Notes: a model not told the origin generated them from the sequence alone. A stretch of DNA of 64,000 bases from Anderseniella sp. (GCA_028289645.1 JANQOK010000016.1:372001-436000); one strand, 5' to 3'. Numbered from the stretch's first letter, positions 38,453 to 47,403 are shown. A program made the numbers and translations.

Positions 38453-39774
38453 CAGGCAGGCCCAGCTGCCGGTGCCGCCCATGGACACGCATCACGGCGT
38501 TCAGCGTCCCGGTCACGCCACACGGTCTGCCATGCGGCGTCCGGCGCGATGGCATCAACGGCAACGGGCCCTTTCGTGTCCAGTGCATTGCCGTTGGGAA
38601 TGCCCGGCAGATGGCCACCGTCAGCCGCCGCATCAATGGCGCGGCGCAGCATGCGCCGAAAGGCAATGATGGCCTTGTCGGAGGTAGCGAGATGCTCATT
38701 GGTGCGGTCGAACACCGGTCCGGGGCTTTCCACCGCCCACTGGTCGTGGACATTTATGTCTAGACCCATGCCGGTATAGGTTTCAGCTTCCTGTTCATCC
38801 GGATTGTAGCCGTAATTGTTGCGCTTGTTCTTCAGCGGCGCGTAGTCCGGCAGGCGGTGCTCGGCAAGCCGCTGTTCGCGCATCAGCTGCTTGTTCACCG
38901 GACCGGAAAAGCTGGTGAACATGGAATACCAGTAACAGGTCTCGTCATCCACCGGCACATGCCACTGGGTGATGGTCATGTCGTTGGACATCGGAATGCA
39001 AATTGCCTCGGGGAAAATCTGGTTGGTCACCCGCACATGGGTGCGGCCGTCATCGAGATGCCGGAGCGCGATGAGACGCAGTCCATAGTCGGTTTCCTCC
39101 ACCTGGATGTCCGGACGCGGATACTCGCGCAGCAACTGGGTCATCGGCATTTCGGTATTGGCGGCGGTATCGCGGAATTGCTTGCCATAGCTGTCGGCCG
39201 GATCCTCATCGCGCAGGAAACGATGCAGGAACGAGGCATGCACCGGATCGATACCGACTTCCATGGCCTGCAGCCAGTTGCACTCCCAAAGACCCTTGAA
39301 CGCAAACACGTGGCTGTCCGGCGCAACGAAACAGTCCATGTCAGGAAACGGCGGCGGCGTTCCGTCGCCCATGAAAGCAAACACGATGCCGTTTCTTTCC
39401 ACCACCGGGTAAGAGGTGGTGCTGATCTGCTCGTGCATTGTGCTGCCTTCGGGCTCGCCAGGCTGCTCGACACACTGGCCGGAGCGGTCAAAATGCCAGC
39501 CGTGAAACGGACAGCGCAGGCCGTTGTCCTCGCGCCGGCCATGGCACAGATCAGCACCGCGGTGCGGGCAATGACGCCCGATCAGCCCCAGTTCACCCTG
39601 ATTGTCGCGAAACAGCACCAGGTCTTCCCCCAGCAGACGCACCGGTAAGACGGGTCGCGGACCTCCAAGTTCGTCGCTCAGGGCAGTCGGTTGCCAGTAC
39701 TGCCGCATCAGCTTACCGCATGGTGTACCGGCGCCGGTCTGAGTGATGAGATCGTTGATGTCTTTCGACAGCAT
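38452..39774 (-). CDS. Rieske aromatic ring-hydroxylating oxygenase, alpha subunit
   Basis: 440 residues from the ATG at 39774 (MLSKDINDLI). The Rieske 2Fe-2S centre is CPHRGADLCHGR followed by CPFHGWHFD (about residues 70-95), giving the CxH...CxxH ligands. The mononuclear iron site is DPVHASFLH near residue 185, with bridging Asp and two His. The make-up fits the phthalate 4,5-dioxygenase/vanillate demethylase type that needs a separate reductase and no beta subunit. No reductase gene is in the window. The gene is translationally coupled to the ligase gene after it and divergent from a flavin monooxygenase. Confidence 0.9.
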   Translation of the reverse strand: MLSKDINDLITQTGAGTPCGKLMRQYWQPTALSDELGGPRPVLPVRLLGEDLVLFRDNQGELGLIGRHCPHRGADLCHGRREDNGLRCPFHGWHFDRSGQCVEQPGEPEGSTMHEQISTTSYPVVERNGIVFAFMGDGTPPPFPDMDCFVAPDSHVFAFKGLWECNWLQAMEVGIDPVHASFLHRFLRDEDPADSYGKQFRDTAANTEMPMTQLLREYPRPDIQVEETDYGLRLIALRHLDDGRTHVRVTNQIFPEAICIPMSNDMTITQWHVPVDDETCYWYSMFTSFSGPVNKQLMREQRLAEHRLPDYAPLKNKRNNYGYNPDEQEAETYTGMGLDINVHDQWAVESPGPVFDRTNEHLATSDKAIIAFRRMLRRAIDAAADGGHLPGIPNGNALDTKGPVAVDAIAPDAAWQTVWRDRDAERRDACPWAAPAAGPA

Positions 39775-39917
39775 GAGTGCACGTCCTGTTCTGTATCCGG
39801 AGGCGCCCACGTTAGGCAGGCAAAACCCGCTAGGCAAGGCTTGCTGAAACCGGAGATTGCAGGTTGTATGCGGATCATAAATCAACACCGAGTTAAACCA
39901 GGGTCAGGGCACTCATC

Positions 39918-41114
39918 GTGAGCACAAAACCATATCTGATCGCCGGCGGCGGCATAGGCGGTTTCGCAACGGCGCTGGCGCTGGCGCGAAAAGGCATCGA
40001 AAGCATCGTCATCGAACGCGAGGACGAGCTGCGCGAAGCCGGTGCCGGCATCCAGCTGGGGCCGAACGGGTTCCGCATGTTCGAAACCCTCGGCGTCACC
40101 GACGCAGTACAGGCCAATGCAGTGTTTCCGGAGGCGCTGGTCATGATGGATGCGCTTGACGGCTCACAGGTGACCCGGGTGCCGCTCAATACACAGCAGT
40201 TCAATGACCGCTTTCAGTACCCCTATGGCGTGATCTACCGGCCTGACCTGCATGACAGCTTCATCGACGCTGCCAGGGGCACCGGCAAGGTGGATGTCCG
40301 GCTGGCGTCTAAAGTGGAATCCTATGAAGACACCGGCGATGTCGTGCGCGCCACTCTTGGTAACGGCAGCACAATCGAGGGGTGTGCGCTGATAGGCGCC
40401 GACGGGCTGTGGTCGAACGTGCGCGAGACCATCGTGGCCGACGGCCGCCCGCGGGTGTCTGGTCATATCGCCTACCGCGCCGTGCTGCCGGAGGCGGAAG
40501 TGCCGGAGCCCAACCACCGGAACGAGGTGATCCTGTGGGCCGGGCCCAAGACCCATCTTGTGCACTACCCGCTGCACCGCGGTGACATTTTCAATCTCGT
40601 GTCGGTGTTTCATTCCGATGCGTACGAAGAAGGCTGGGATGTGTATGGCGACATCGACGAACTGAACAACCGGTTTGCCGGCCAGCGCTCCGAAGTGATG
40701 GGCATGCTCGAAAAGATCGAAAGCTGGCGCATGTGGGTGCTGTGCGACCGCGATCCGGTCAAGAACTGGAGCAAGGGCCGTGTCACCCTGCTCGGCGATG
40801 CGGCGCATCCGATGCTGCAATACCTGGCGCAGGGCGCGTGCATGGCAACCGAGGATGCGGTGTGCCTGGCGCACCATGCGGCGACACATGGCAGTCCCGC
40901 AGACGCGTTTACCGCCTATCAGGCGGACCGGTATCTGCGCACCGCACGGGTGCAGATGACAGCCAGGTTTTACGGGGATGTCTATCATGCCGCCGGGCCG
41001 GTGGCGGAACTCAGGCAGATGATGCTGTCGGGCCGGTTGCCGGAACAGGCCTATGATGGAATGAGCTGGCTCTATTCCGGCGTCGATGCACACGGCCGGC
41101 AGATCCTGTCGTAA
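39918..41114 (+). CDS. FAD-dependent aromatic monooxygenase (3-hydroxybenzoate 6-hydroxylase-like)
   Basis: 398 residues. The dinucleotide-binding motif GGGIGGFATALALARKG is at residues 9-25, GADGLWSNVRE (the DG motif) at about 162, and the second FAD motif VTLLGDAAHPMLQYLAQGAC near 293. That last segment, with its QYLAQGACMATEDAV, is close to 3-hydroxybenzoate 6-hydroxylase and salicylate hydroxylase. The enzyme would hydroxylate an aromatic acid with NADH and oxygen. It is divergent from the Rieske gene across 143 bp and followed in the same direction by a solute-binding protein gene 113 bp away. Confidence 0.87.
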   Translation: MSTKPYLIAGGGIGGFATALALARKGIESIVIEREDELREAGAGIQLGPNGFRMFETLGVTDAVQANAVFPEALVMMDALDGSQVTRVPLNTQQFNDRFQYPYGVIYRPDLHDSFIDAARGTGKVDVRLASKVESYEDTGDVVRATLGNGSTIEGCALIGADGLWSNVRETIVADGRPRVSGHIAYRAVLPEAEVPEPNHRNEVILWAGPKTHLVHYPLHRGDIFNLVSVFHSDAYEEGWDVYGDIDELNNRFAGQRSEVMGMLEKIESWRMWVLCDRDPVKNWSKGRVTLLGDAAHPMLQYLAQGACMATEDAVCLAHHAATHGSPADAFTAYQADRYLRTARVQMTARFYGDVYHAAGPVAELRQMMLSGRLPEQAYDGMSWLYSGVDAHGRQILS

Positions 41115-41227
41115 ACCGTTCCGCAACAAAGCGATTGCCAAGGGAAAACCGGGTGATAGGATCGTATCGAGGCTGAACCTGCCTTCCACGGCAATCATTC
41201 AAAATATGAGTATCAGGGAGTAGAGAC

Positions 41228-42421
41228 ATGATCCGCAAAATTATCGCCGGCGCGCTGGCGCTTGGCATTTCGGCAACGGCAACCGCAGCCATAGCCGCCG
41301 ACAAGGTGAAAATCGGCGTCATCACGACACTGACCACACCGGCTGCGGTTCTGGGCGAAGAACAGATGAACGGCATCAACCTGGCCATGGAACATCTTGG
41401 TGGCAAGATGGGCAGCACCGAAGTTGAAATTATCGCCGAAGACGACGGCTTTCGCCCGGACATCGGCAAGCAGAAAGCCGACAAGCTGGTGTCCCAGGAC
41501 GATGTGGACATCGTGACCGGCATCATCTGGTCACATGTTCTGCTGGCATCGAAAAAATCCATCCTGGAAGGCGGCAAGTTCCTGATTGGCGCCAATGCAG
41601 GCACATCCCATGTGGCAGGCAAGGAATGCCACGAGAACTTCTTCTCGTCCTCCTGGCAGAACGACATGGTGCCAAAGGCACTGGGTGAGGTGCTCAACCA
41701 GCGTGGCGTGAAGTCGCTCTACATCATGGCGCCGAACTATGCCGCCGGGAAAGACATGGTGGCCGGTGTGAAGAGCTCGTTCAAGGGCGAGATCAAGGGC
41801 GAGGACTTCACCAAGTGGGGCAAGGACGCGCAGCTTGATTTCTCCGCCGAACTGGCAAAGGCATCCGCGTCGGGCGCAGAAGCGATCTTCGTGTTCTACC
41901 CGGGCAAGGCGGGCGGCGCATTCCTGAAGCAGTTCGGCCAGGCCGGCCTTACCGGCAAAATGCAGTTCTTCAACGTGTTCACGATCGACGGGCTGTCGCT
42001 GCCGAAATTCCAGGCCGGCGGCATCAAGTCGGTGCTGGGCGCTTATGACACCATGCAGTGGAGCCCCGATCTGGACAATGAGGCCAACAAGAAGTTCGTG
42101 GCTGACTATCGCGCCAAGCATGACCGCTATCCAAGCTTCTATGCGGCCCAGGCCTATGACGCGATCAACCTGATCAACTCAGCGGTTGTCGCTACCAAGG
42201 GCAACGTCAAGGACAAGGACGCATTCCGGGCCGAGCTGAAGAAGGCTAACTACAAGTCGGTGCGCGGCGACTATTCCTACGGCAACAATCACTTCCCGGT
42301 GCAGAACTACTATCTGCGCCAGGTGGTGGAAGGTCCGGACGGCAAGTGGACACACAAGACGGTGTCGGCTGTTTATGAAGCGACCGGCGACGACCACGCC
42401 AAGGATTGCGCGATGAACTAG
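41228..42421 (+). CDS. Liv-type ABC transporter substrate-binding protein, copy 1
   Basis: 397 residues with a Sec signal peptide (residues 1 to about 23, ending AAIAADK). It is a periplasmic-binding fold of the Leu/Ile/Val family: VKIGVITTLTTPAAVLG at the start, AEDDGFRPDIGKQKADKLV, FYPGKAGGAFLKQF and RYPSFYAAQAYDAINL. It aligns end to end with the binding protein at 49015-50196. No permease genes follow; a terminator does. It may feed the LivHMGF channel encoded 8 kb away. Its neighbours, two flavin monooxygenases, suggest an aromatic acid as ligand. Confidence 0.9.
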   Translation: MIRKIIAGALALGISATATAAIAADKVKIGVITTLTTPAAVLGEEQMNGINLAMEHLGGKMGSTEVEIIAEDDGFRPDIGKQKADKLVSQDDVDIVTGIIWSHVLLASKKSILEGGKFLIGANAGTSHVAGKECHENFFSSSWQNDMVPKALGEVLNQRGVKSLYIMAPNYAAGKDMVAGVKSSFKGEIKGEDFTKWGKDAQLDFSAELAKASASGAEAIFVFYPGKAGGAFLKQFGQAGLTGKMQFFNVFTIDGLSLPKFQAGGIKSVLGAYDTMQWSPDLDNEANKKFVADYRAKHDRYPSFYAAQAYDAINLINSAVVATKGNVKDKDAFRAELKKANYKSVRGDYSYGNNHFPVQNYYLRQVVEGPDGKWTHKTVSAVYEATGDDHAKDCAMN

Positions 42422-42446
42422 GCGGGATTTCAGTCTCGACATACCG

Positions 42447-42481
42447 ACCCGCTCTCAAGCAGTATTGAGGGCGGGTTTTTT
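42447..42481 (+). terminator. Terminator after binding-protein copy 1
   Basis: A 12-bp stem with one G-T pair (42447-42458 with 42465-42476) and a 6-nt loop is followed by six T. It lies 25 bp after the stop codon, so the gene is not followed by transporter genes in one message except by read-through. Confidence 0.92.
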
Positions 42482-42503
42482 GTCCATCCGGGAGATTTGA
42501 GCG

Positions 42504-43748
42504 TTGAAAATCGTAATTGTTGGTGGCGGCATTGGCGGGCTGGCGGCCGCTCTCATGTTGCATGATCGCGGCATCAAGGCTGAAGTATACGAACGCTCGG
42601 CGGAAATCCGGGAACTCGGGGTCGGTATCAACACCCTGCCGCACGCGATCAGGGAAATGGCCAATATCGGCCTGCTCGAGGCGCTGGACGGTGTCGCCAT
42701 TCGCACCCATGAACTGATCTATCAGAACCGGCAGGGCCAGACCATCTGGCAGGAACTGCGCGGTATGGATGCAGGGCTGGACATGCCGCAGTTTTCCATT
42801 CATCGCGGCCGTCTGCAGGGCGTGCTGCGTGACGCGGTGATCGAGCGGCTGGGGCCTGAAACCATCAGGACCGGACATACCTGTACCGGCGTGAAGCAGG
42901 CAAACGGGTCTGCATCGGCAATGTTCCACACCGCCCACGGCCAAGAACTGGCGGTGGAGGGTGATGCAGTTATCGCCTGCGACGGCATCCACTCGGTGGT
43001 GCGCGGACAATTCTACCCGGACCAGGGTGATCCGAAATGGAACGGCATCATGCTATGGCGCGGCGCCTGTCTTTGGCAGCCGTTCCTGACCGGCCGCTCC
43101 ATGGTGATCGCCGGTGGTATGGAGGCGAAACTGGTGCTGTACCCAATTGCAAACGATGCCCGGCCCGACGGCAAGGTGCTGATGAATTGGGCGGTGGCGG
43201 CAAAGCTCGGTAACGGCTCGACACCGATGCCGCGGCGCGAGGACTGGAACCGCGAAGGGGTGATGAGCGAACTGCTGCCGTTTGTCGAAAACACGTTCAC
43301 GCTCGATGTGCTGGACCCCCTGGCGCTGATCCGCGAAACCGGTACGTTTTACGAGTACCCCATGTGTGACCGGGATCCGGTTGAACAGTGGACATTTGAC
43401 CGGGTGACGCTGCTCGGTGACGCGGCCCATCCGATGTATCCGGTGGGATCGAACGGCGCCAGCCAGGCGATACTGGATGCGCGCTGTCTCGCCGACAGGA
43501 TTGCCGAGAGGAACGGCGATGTGCCCGCGGCGCTTAAGGCCTACGAAACAGAGCGCCTGCCGGCCACTTCGGAGATCGTGCGGCAGAACCGCGGCGGCGG
43601 CCCTGAGCGGGTCATCGACCTGGTCAACGGCCGGGCGCCGGATGGATTCGAGAGGCTGCAGGATGTTGCCAGCCAGGAAGAGCTGGAAGCAGTGGTGCGC
43701 GGCTATCAGAAGACCGCCGGCTTCGACAAGGCGTCCGTTAACCGGTGA
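42504..43748 (+). CDS. FAD-dependent monooxygenase (PhzS-like flavin oxidoreductase)
   Basis: 414 residues from a TTG at 42504 with GGGAG about 10 bases upstream. The FAD motif VGGGIGGLAAALMLHDRG lies at residues 6-23 and the second motif LLGDAAHPMYPVGSNGASQA near 305; the latter matches the PhzS-type phenazine monooxygenase group better than the 3-hydroxybenzoate group. CDGIHSVVRGQFYP is the DG motif. It is only distantly related to the monooxygenase at 39918. It is followed after 22 bp by a GNAT-like gene in the same direction. Confidence 0.86.
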   Translation: MKIVIVGGGIGGLAAALMLHDRGIKAEVYERSAEIRELGVGINTLPHAIREMANIGLLEALDGVAIRTHELIYQNRQGQTIWQELRGMDAGLDMPQFSIHRGRLQGVLRDAVIERLGPETIRTGHTCTGVKQANGSASAMFHTAHGQELAVEGDAVIACDGIHSVVRGQFYPDQGDPKWNGIMLWRGACLWQPFLTGRSMVIAGGMEAKLVLYPIANDARPDGKVLMNWAVAAKLGNGSTPMPRREDWNREGVMSELLPFVENTFTLDVLDPLALIRETGTFYEYPMCDRDPVEQWTFDRVTLLGDAAHPMYPVGSNGASQAILDARCLADRIAERNGDVPAALKAYETERLPATSEIVRQNRGGGPERVIDLVNGRAPDGFERLQDVASQEELEAVVRGYQKTAGFDKASVNR

Positions 43749-43770
43749 TCAAGCTGCCGGTGGAAGCCAT

Positions 43771-44367
43771 ATGATCAGACACAGCGCCATATTCATTCTG
43801 AAAGCCGACCTTGCCGACCTTGCGGCACGGAATACCGATATCGATCCCGCGATCGAACTGCGTTGGGTTGAACCGGGCGAACGACACCTGATAACCGACA
43901 GCCCATACCGCCCGCCAAACAGATCAGGCCCACGGTTTTTTGACCGGCACTATGCAGACGACGGCAAAGCCTGCGCCGCCTTCGTAGACGGCGACCTGGT
44001 TGCCTGGCGCCTGTTCAAGCCGCTCTTTCAAAGAACATTTTACTGGCTGGAGATTCGCGGCACGCAGAAGGTAGTGTTCGGCCTGTCAGCCTTTACTGCT
44101 CCACAGGCGCGGGGACAACGCCTGATGGCGATGTTAACCGCGCATGCGGCCAGGGAGTATCTTGCCCTCGGATACACAACACTGATGGCAACGGTCGATT
44201 GCGACAATGAGCCGGCATTGGCTGCACACACACATATCGGGATGCGGAGAACCGACAAGATTCAAGCAACCCGATGGCCGACCAGATTTCGCACGATACG
44301 GGTCAACGGCAAACTGACAGCAGGCTTTTTCAAGCGTGATCGACCGATGGTCCATCATGCCTCATGA
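43771..44367 (+). CDS. GNAT-like protein, tandem copy 1
   Basis: 198 residues, function unknown. The central part looks like a GNAT acetyltransferase: FTAPQARGQRLMAMLTAHAA resembles the acetyl-CoA loop (Q/R-x-x-G-x-A) and TVDCDNEPALAAHTHIGM resembles the conserved Asn...His...Gly end. The N-terminus (LKADLADLAARNTDID) and the C-terminus (VNGKLTAGFFKRDRPMVHH) are shared with the next gene, which has exactly the same length. It follows the flavin monooxygenase by 22 bp and may be cotranscribed with it. Confidence 0.7.
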   Translation: MIRHSAIFILKADLADLAARNTDIDPAIELRWVEPGERHLITDSPYRPPNRSGPRFFDRHYADDGKACAAFVDGDLVAWRLFKPLFQRTFYWLEIRGTQKVVFGLSAFTAPQARGQRLMAMLTAHAAREYLALGYTTLMATVDCDNEPALAAHTHIGMRRTDKIQATRWPTRFRTIRVNGKLTAGFFKRDRPMVHHAS

Positions 44368-44377
44368 CCGCTGCCAG

Positions 44378-44575
44378 TCATAGCAGACCTGCATCGTTTC
44401 TTACTTTCTGCTGCAGATCCTGGACCAGTTTGTCGCGCCCGGTTTCAAAGCGATCAAGGAAACCTGATCCGGCGTCCTTGTCGCCGGTCCTGATCCCCCA
44501 TACGATCACTTTCACCAGCATGGCACCAGGCTTACCACCAGCTCGGTCGACAGGTAGATGAACTTGCGGTCATGA
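44378..44575 (-). pseudogene. Frameshifted remnant of an HxlR family regulator
   Basis: The minus strand matches the C-terminal half of the intact HxlR gene at 47404-47829. Reading from 44575 downward gives DRKFIYLSTELVVSLVP, matching ARQFVYLPTELAVGLVP of the intact copy; then one base is missing next to 44521 and the frame shifts, continuing as VIVWGIRTGDKDAGSGFLDR and ending VRNDAGLL before a TGA at 44378-44380. The winged-helix half is gone. The remnant ends 10 bp from GNAT-like copy 1 and stops just before copy 2. It is a relic, not a working regulator. Confidence 0.82.
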
Positions 44576-44620
44576 GCCGTTTGATGCGCATAAATGGCGG
44601 AGTTTTTGGCCAGAAAACAC

Positions 44621-45217
44621 ATGTTGAAGAAAACCGCGACATACATCCAAAAAGCTGGGCTTGCCGATCTTGCGGCGACCCACTCTGCAGTTGATGTGTC
44701 CGTAAAACTCAACTGGATTGATCGGGATGAACGGCATGTAGTCGTTGATTGCCCCTACCGTCCGGACAAGAAATCCGGACCCGAGTTCTTTGAACGCCAC
44801 TATGACGAGGGCGGCAGGATATGTGCCGCTGTCGTTGACAATGACCTGGTGGCCTGGCGCCTGTTCAAACCACAGTTTCAAAGACTTTGGAACTGGCTCG
44901 AAATTCGCGGAGGCGAGACGACCGTGTTTGGCCTCGCCGCCTACACTGCGCCGCACGCAAGGGGAAATCGGCTCATGGCGGTGATCACCGCGCATGCCGC
45001 CCGCGACTACATAAAGCTGGGATATGATACGCTGCTGGCCACCACAGACCGGTACAATGACGCCGCAGTATCTGCCCATTCCCATATCGGCATGCAGAAA
45101 GTCGGACTGGTTGAAGCCACCTGGTGGCCGCTGGGACTGCGCACCGTACATGTCAACGGGAGATTGACCGCAGGCTTCTTCAATCACCGCCGCCGATTGG
45201 TCCATCAGGTCTCATGA
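44621..45217 (+). CDS. GNAT-like protein, tandem copy 2
   Basis: 198 residues from the ATG at 44621; an ATG at 44594 would add nine residues that do not match copy 1. It aligns with copy 1 over the full length: AGLADLAATHSAVDVSVKL, DNDLVAWRLFKPQFQRLWNW, AYTAPHARGNRLMAVITAHA and VNGRLTAGFFNHRRRLVHQ all have counterparts. A GNAT-type acyl-CoA site is plausible but the substrate is unknown. The pair arose by duplication that also left the HxlR remnant between them. It converges on the acyltransferase gene across 19 bp. Confidence 0.7.
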   Translation: MLKKTATYIQKAGLADLAATHSAVDVSVKLNWIDRDERHVVVDCPYRPDKKSGPEFFERHYDEGGRICAAVVDNDLVAWRLFKPQFQRLWNWLEIRGGETTVFGLAAYTAPHARGNRLMAVITAHAARDYIKLGYDTLLATTDRYNDAAVSAHSHIGMQKVGLVEATWWPLGLRTVHVNGRLTAGFFNHRRRLVHQVS

Positions 45218-45236
45218 CCGACGCTACAGAGGTGCT

Positions 45237-46262
45237 TCAACCGATCTCCAGGGTGTATTGCTGAACAATCTGATTGGTCACCGTTGTCTTGAGGTGGTTT
45301 GTACCGCCAAGGTGATCAATGACGCGGACATCATCTGCACAGGCACGGCGCATCATGGCCAGCATGCCCAGTCGACCTACGCCGAAGCGCCCGAAGTCAG
45401 GCTCATAACCGTTCAGGAACGACGTCAGTGTTGCATTGTCGCGCAAGCTCAGATTGATCGCCACCCGATCACTGCCGACATTGATACATTGTAGATGTGC
45501 ATGGCCGGCTGCAACTGCACCTTTTGCATAGCTTCGCAGTGCGGCTACGGCGCGATCGTCAGATAGCCAACCGGAAGTCTTCTCCTTGCTGAGCAACCAG
45601 GTCCGTTTCAACCTAACAAGATCGGCAAATACATGGTCAAACTCTTCATACGTGTTGATCCAGGAAACGCTCACCGGCCCTTTCTTCAAGAGCTTCTTGA
45701 AGCCCCGCCGTTCTTCTCCCAATAGAGATTTACTCCTCTGGCGCACGAAAGTCTCAATGTCGGAATTCGGCAACGCGGCAACATGAGCGTCAAGTGCAGG
45801 CTTCATGGTGAAGTTGGCCTGCTCTGCGACATCATGCAGAAGACTGGCTTTTCTGACCGGGGATATTCTTATCCTGCCCGAACACGTATCCATCATCAGC
45901 AAAAACAGGTCCCGAAGGTTTCGGGTTGCAGCCAACTGGCGATCTACCAGCACGTCCTTCGGGTGCTCCAGGCACGACAGAAATCGATAGTCGGGCCGCC
46001 GCAGCATACGATCCTTCCTGACAAGCGGGAGGACTGCAACAAGTCTGCCTTGCCAGCGCACACTCACAACATGCAGTTTGTATCCCTGCTGGCGCAGGCA
46101 TTCATGCCAGGCTGCCGCGCACCAGTCATAACGCTGATGGAAGCGGGCATCGTGAGAGCGTTGCCACAGATCGTTCCATTCGAGTTCCAGCTGTTCGAAA
46201 GAGCGGTCGTCTTCAGCAGTTGAAACTTTCAGATGCTTCAGATCACTGGCGTTCGCGGTCAT
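45237..46262 (-). CDS. CelD/FemAB-like GNAT acyltransferase
   Basis: 341 residues with the layout of the GNAT_6 (CelD/BcsL) family: an N-terminal half with RSHDARFHQRYDWCAAAWHE, VSVRWQGRLVAVLPLVRKDR and a central acyltransferase core, then ECI-like VAINLSLRDNATLTSFLNGY and FGVGRLGMLAMMRRACADDV. Such proteins often act in polysaccharide or cell-envelope modification and resemble FemAB peptidyltransferases. It starts three bases after the stop of the ATP-grasp gene, so the two form an operon. No signal peptide or membrane helix is visible. Confidence 0.75.
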   Translation of the reverse strand: MTANASDLKHLKVSTAEDDRSFEQLELEWNDLWQRSHDARFHQRYDWCAAAWHECLRQQGYKLHVVSVRWQGRLVAVLPLVRKDRMLRRPDYRFLSCLEHPKDVLVDRQLAATRNLRDLFLLMMDTCSGRIRISPVRKASLLHDVAEQANFTMKPALDAHVAALPNSDIETFVRQRSKSLLGEERRGFKKLLKKGPVSVSWINTYEEFDHVFADLVRLKRTWLLSKEKTSGWLSDDRAVAALRSYAKGAVAAGHAHLQCINVGSDRVAINLSLRDNATLTSFLNGYEPDFGRFGVGRLGMLAMMRRACADDVRVIDHLGGTNHLKTTVTNQIVQQYTLEIG

Positions 46263-46265
46263 AGA

Positions 46266-47285
46266 TTACTGCTGTGCCTTCAGCCAGGCGGCGTAGTGCC
46301 GCCGCCAGCCACTTTGCGGGGTGCGCAGAAACCAGGAGTCTGCAATGTTCCAACTTCGTGTCATCACTTCCACAATCCCGGGGTCCGAATAGGCGCGATA
46401 TCCGCCGCCTGGATAAACCGTTATTTCGCAGAAATACAGCTGCTCACCGTTCCACATGAAATCCACTCTAAGGTGATCCGTGCCATTGGCAATCGCCAAC
46501 GCATGGCGAACCAGGACCGCTGCATCCAGTGGCAAGCGGAAGTCATCCGGCAAGGCGGCCGCCCGCCAGCCATTTCGGTATGACACCGGCACCGCGTCCA
46601 GCCTCTCCCCTTTCGCGTCAAACAAGGCAACCTGCTCATGATCTGTTTTTTCACCGATTGTGGCCACTATGAGTGCGACAGTGTTGGAGAACACGTAAAC
46701 AATCAGATCGACGAGATCAGTCCGCTGCCCGCTTGAAATGTCCGCTTCGAGGAAGAGTTCCGGAACCACGTCGCGATAACCCCATTCTCCATGGACACGG
46801 TCATGGCGATGGGCCAACCAGTTGCGGGTGGATTTCTTGAGGCCACGCCGGTCTACCGGTCCGCCATCCAGCAAGATGTTCATACCCGAACTGTGATTGG
46901 CCTTGAGCAGGCAAGGCTGGCCCGACAGGTGTTCAGGCAGATCATCAAGATCGGTTCCGTTCCACAGCACAGGACACTGTGCAATACCGGGCGCCTGGCG
47001 CTGAACGTACTGCTTGGCCCGGAGTTTGTCGCTGAACTGCACGAAATCCGGGTTTCTGTCGAACACCTTCCGCCACAGCATTTTCTCGTTGACGTCGCGG
47101 GGTGCGGCGACATTCGGGAACCGGCCCAAATTCCGCCAGTACTGAAAGATCAACCGCGGATGCAGCACATAGAGCAGACAATTAACTGCGTATCGTGTGA
47201 TGTTCGCACCCAATAGGGAAACTCTCTGTGTGAAGAAGACCCAATCTAACTTTGTAATGTGTCCGGATGCAGGAAACGAGCACAT
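46266..47285 (-). CDS. TupA-like ATP-grasp protein
   Basis: 339 residues matching the ATP-grasp family named after TupA, the teichuronopeptide synthesis protein. The opening NEKMLWRKVFDRNPDFVQFS and DKLRAKQYVQRQAPGIAQCP is typical; LKANHSSGMNILL is the nucleotide-binding loop; LRVDFMWNGEQLYFCEITVY holds the metal-binding Asp/Glu; and PGGGYRAYSDPG closes the domain. Relatives ligate amino acids onto a carboxylate, often of a polysaccharide. The FemAB-like gene three bases downstream suggests a two-step peptide or acyl decoration; the acceptor is unknown. Confidence 0.8.
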   Translation of the reverse strand: MCSFPASGHITKLDWVFFTQRVSLLGANITRYAVNCLLYVLHPRLIFQYWRNLGRFPNVAAPRDVNEKMLWRKVFDRNPDFVQFSDKLRAKQYVQRQAPGIAQCPVLWNGTDLDDLPEHLSGQPCLLKANHSSGMNILLDGGPVDRRGLKKSTRNWLAHRHDRVHGEWGYRDVVPELFLEADISSGQRTDLVDLIVYVFSNTVALIVATIGEKTDHEQVALFDAKGERLDAVPVSYRNGWRAAALPDDFRLPLDAAVLVRHALAIANGTDHLRVDFMWNGEQLYFCEITVYPGGGYRAYSDPGIVEVMTRSWNIADSWFLRTPQSGWRRHYAAWLKAQQ

Positions 47286-47403
47286 CTAACCGCACAAACG
47301 CGTGAACACCGGCAGGAATCCCTCGGGACTGACCGATGCCTACACCTGCTGTTTGTCGATGCCGGCCAATCTGGCAGATGCCAGGCTGTTGACAACACGC
47401 TGG

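Noticed and set aside
41115..41227. Copy of the 9-bp inverted repeat in front of the first binding-protein gene
   Set aside because: The 113 bases were read for the CAGACTTCA half-site in both directions and do not contain it, so common control of the two binding proteins through this repeat is not supported.
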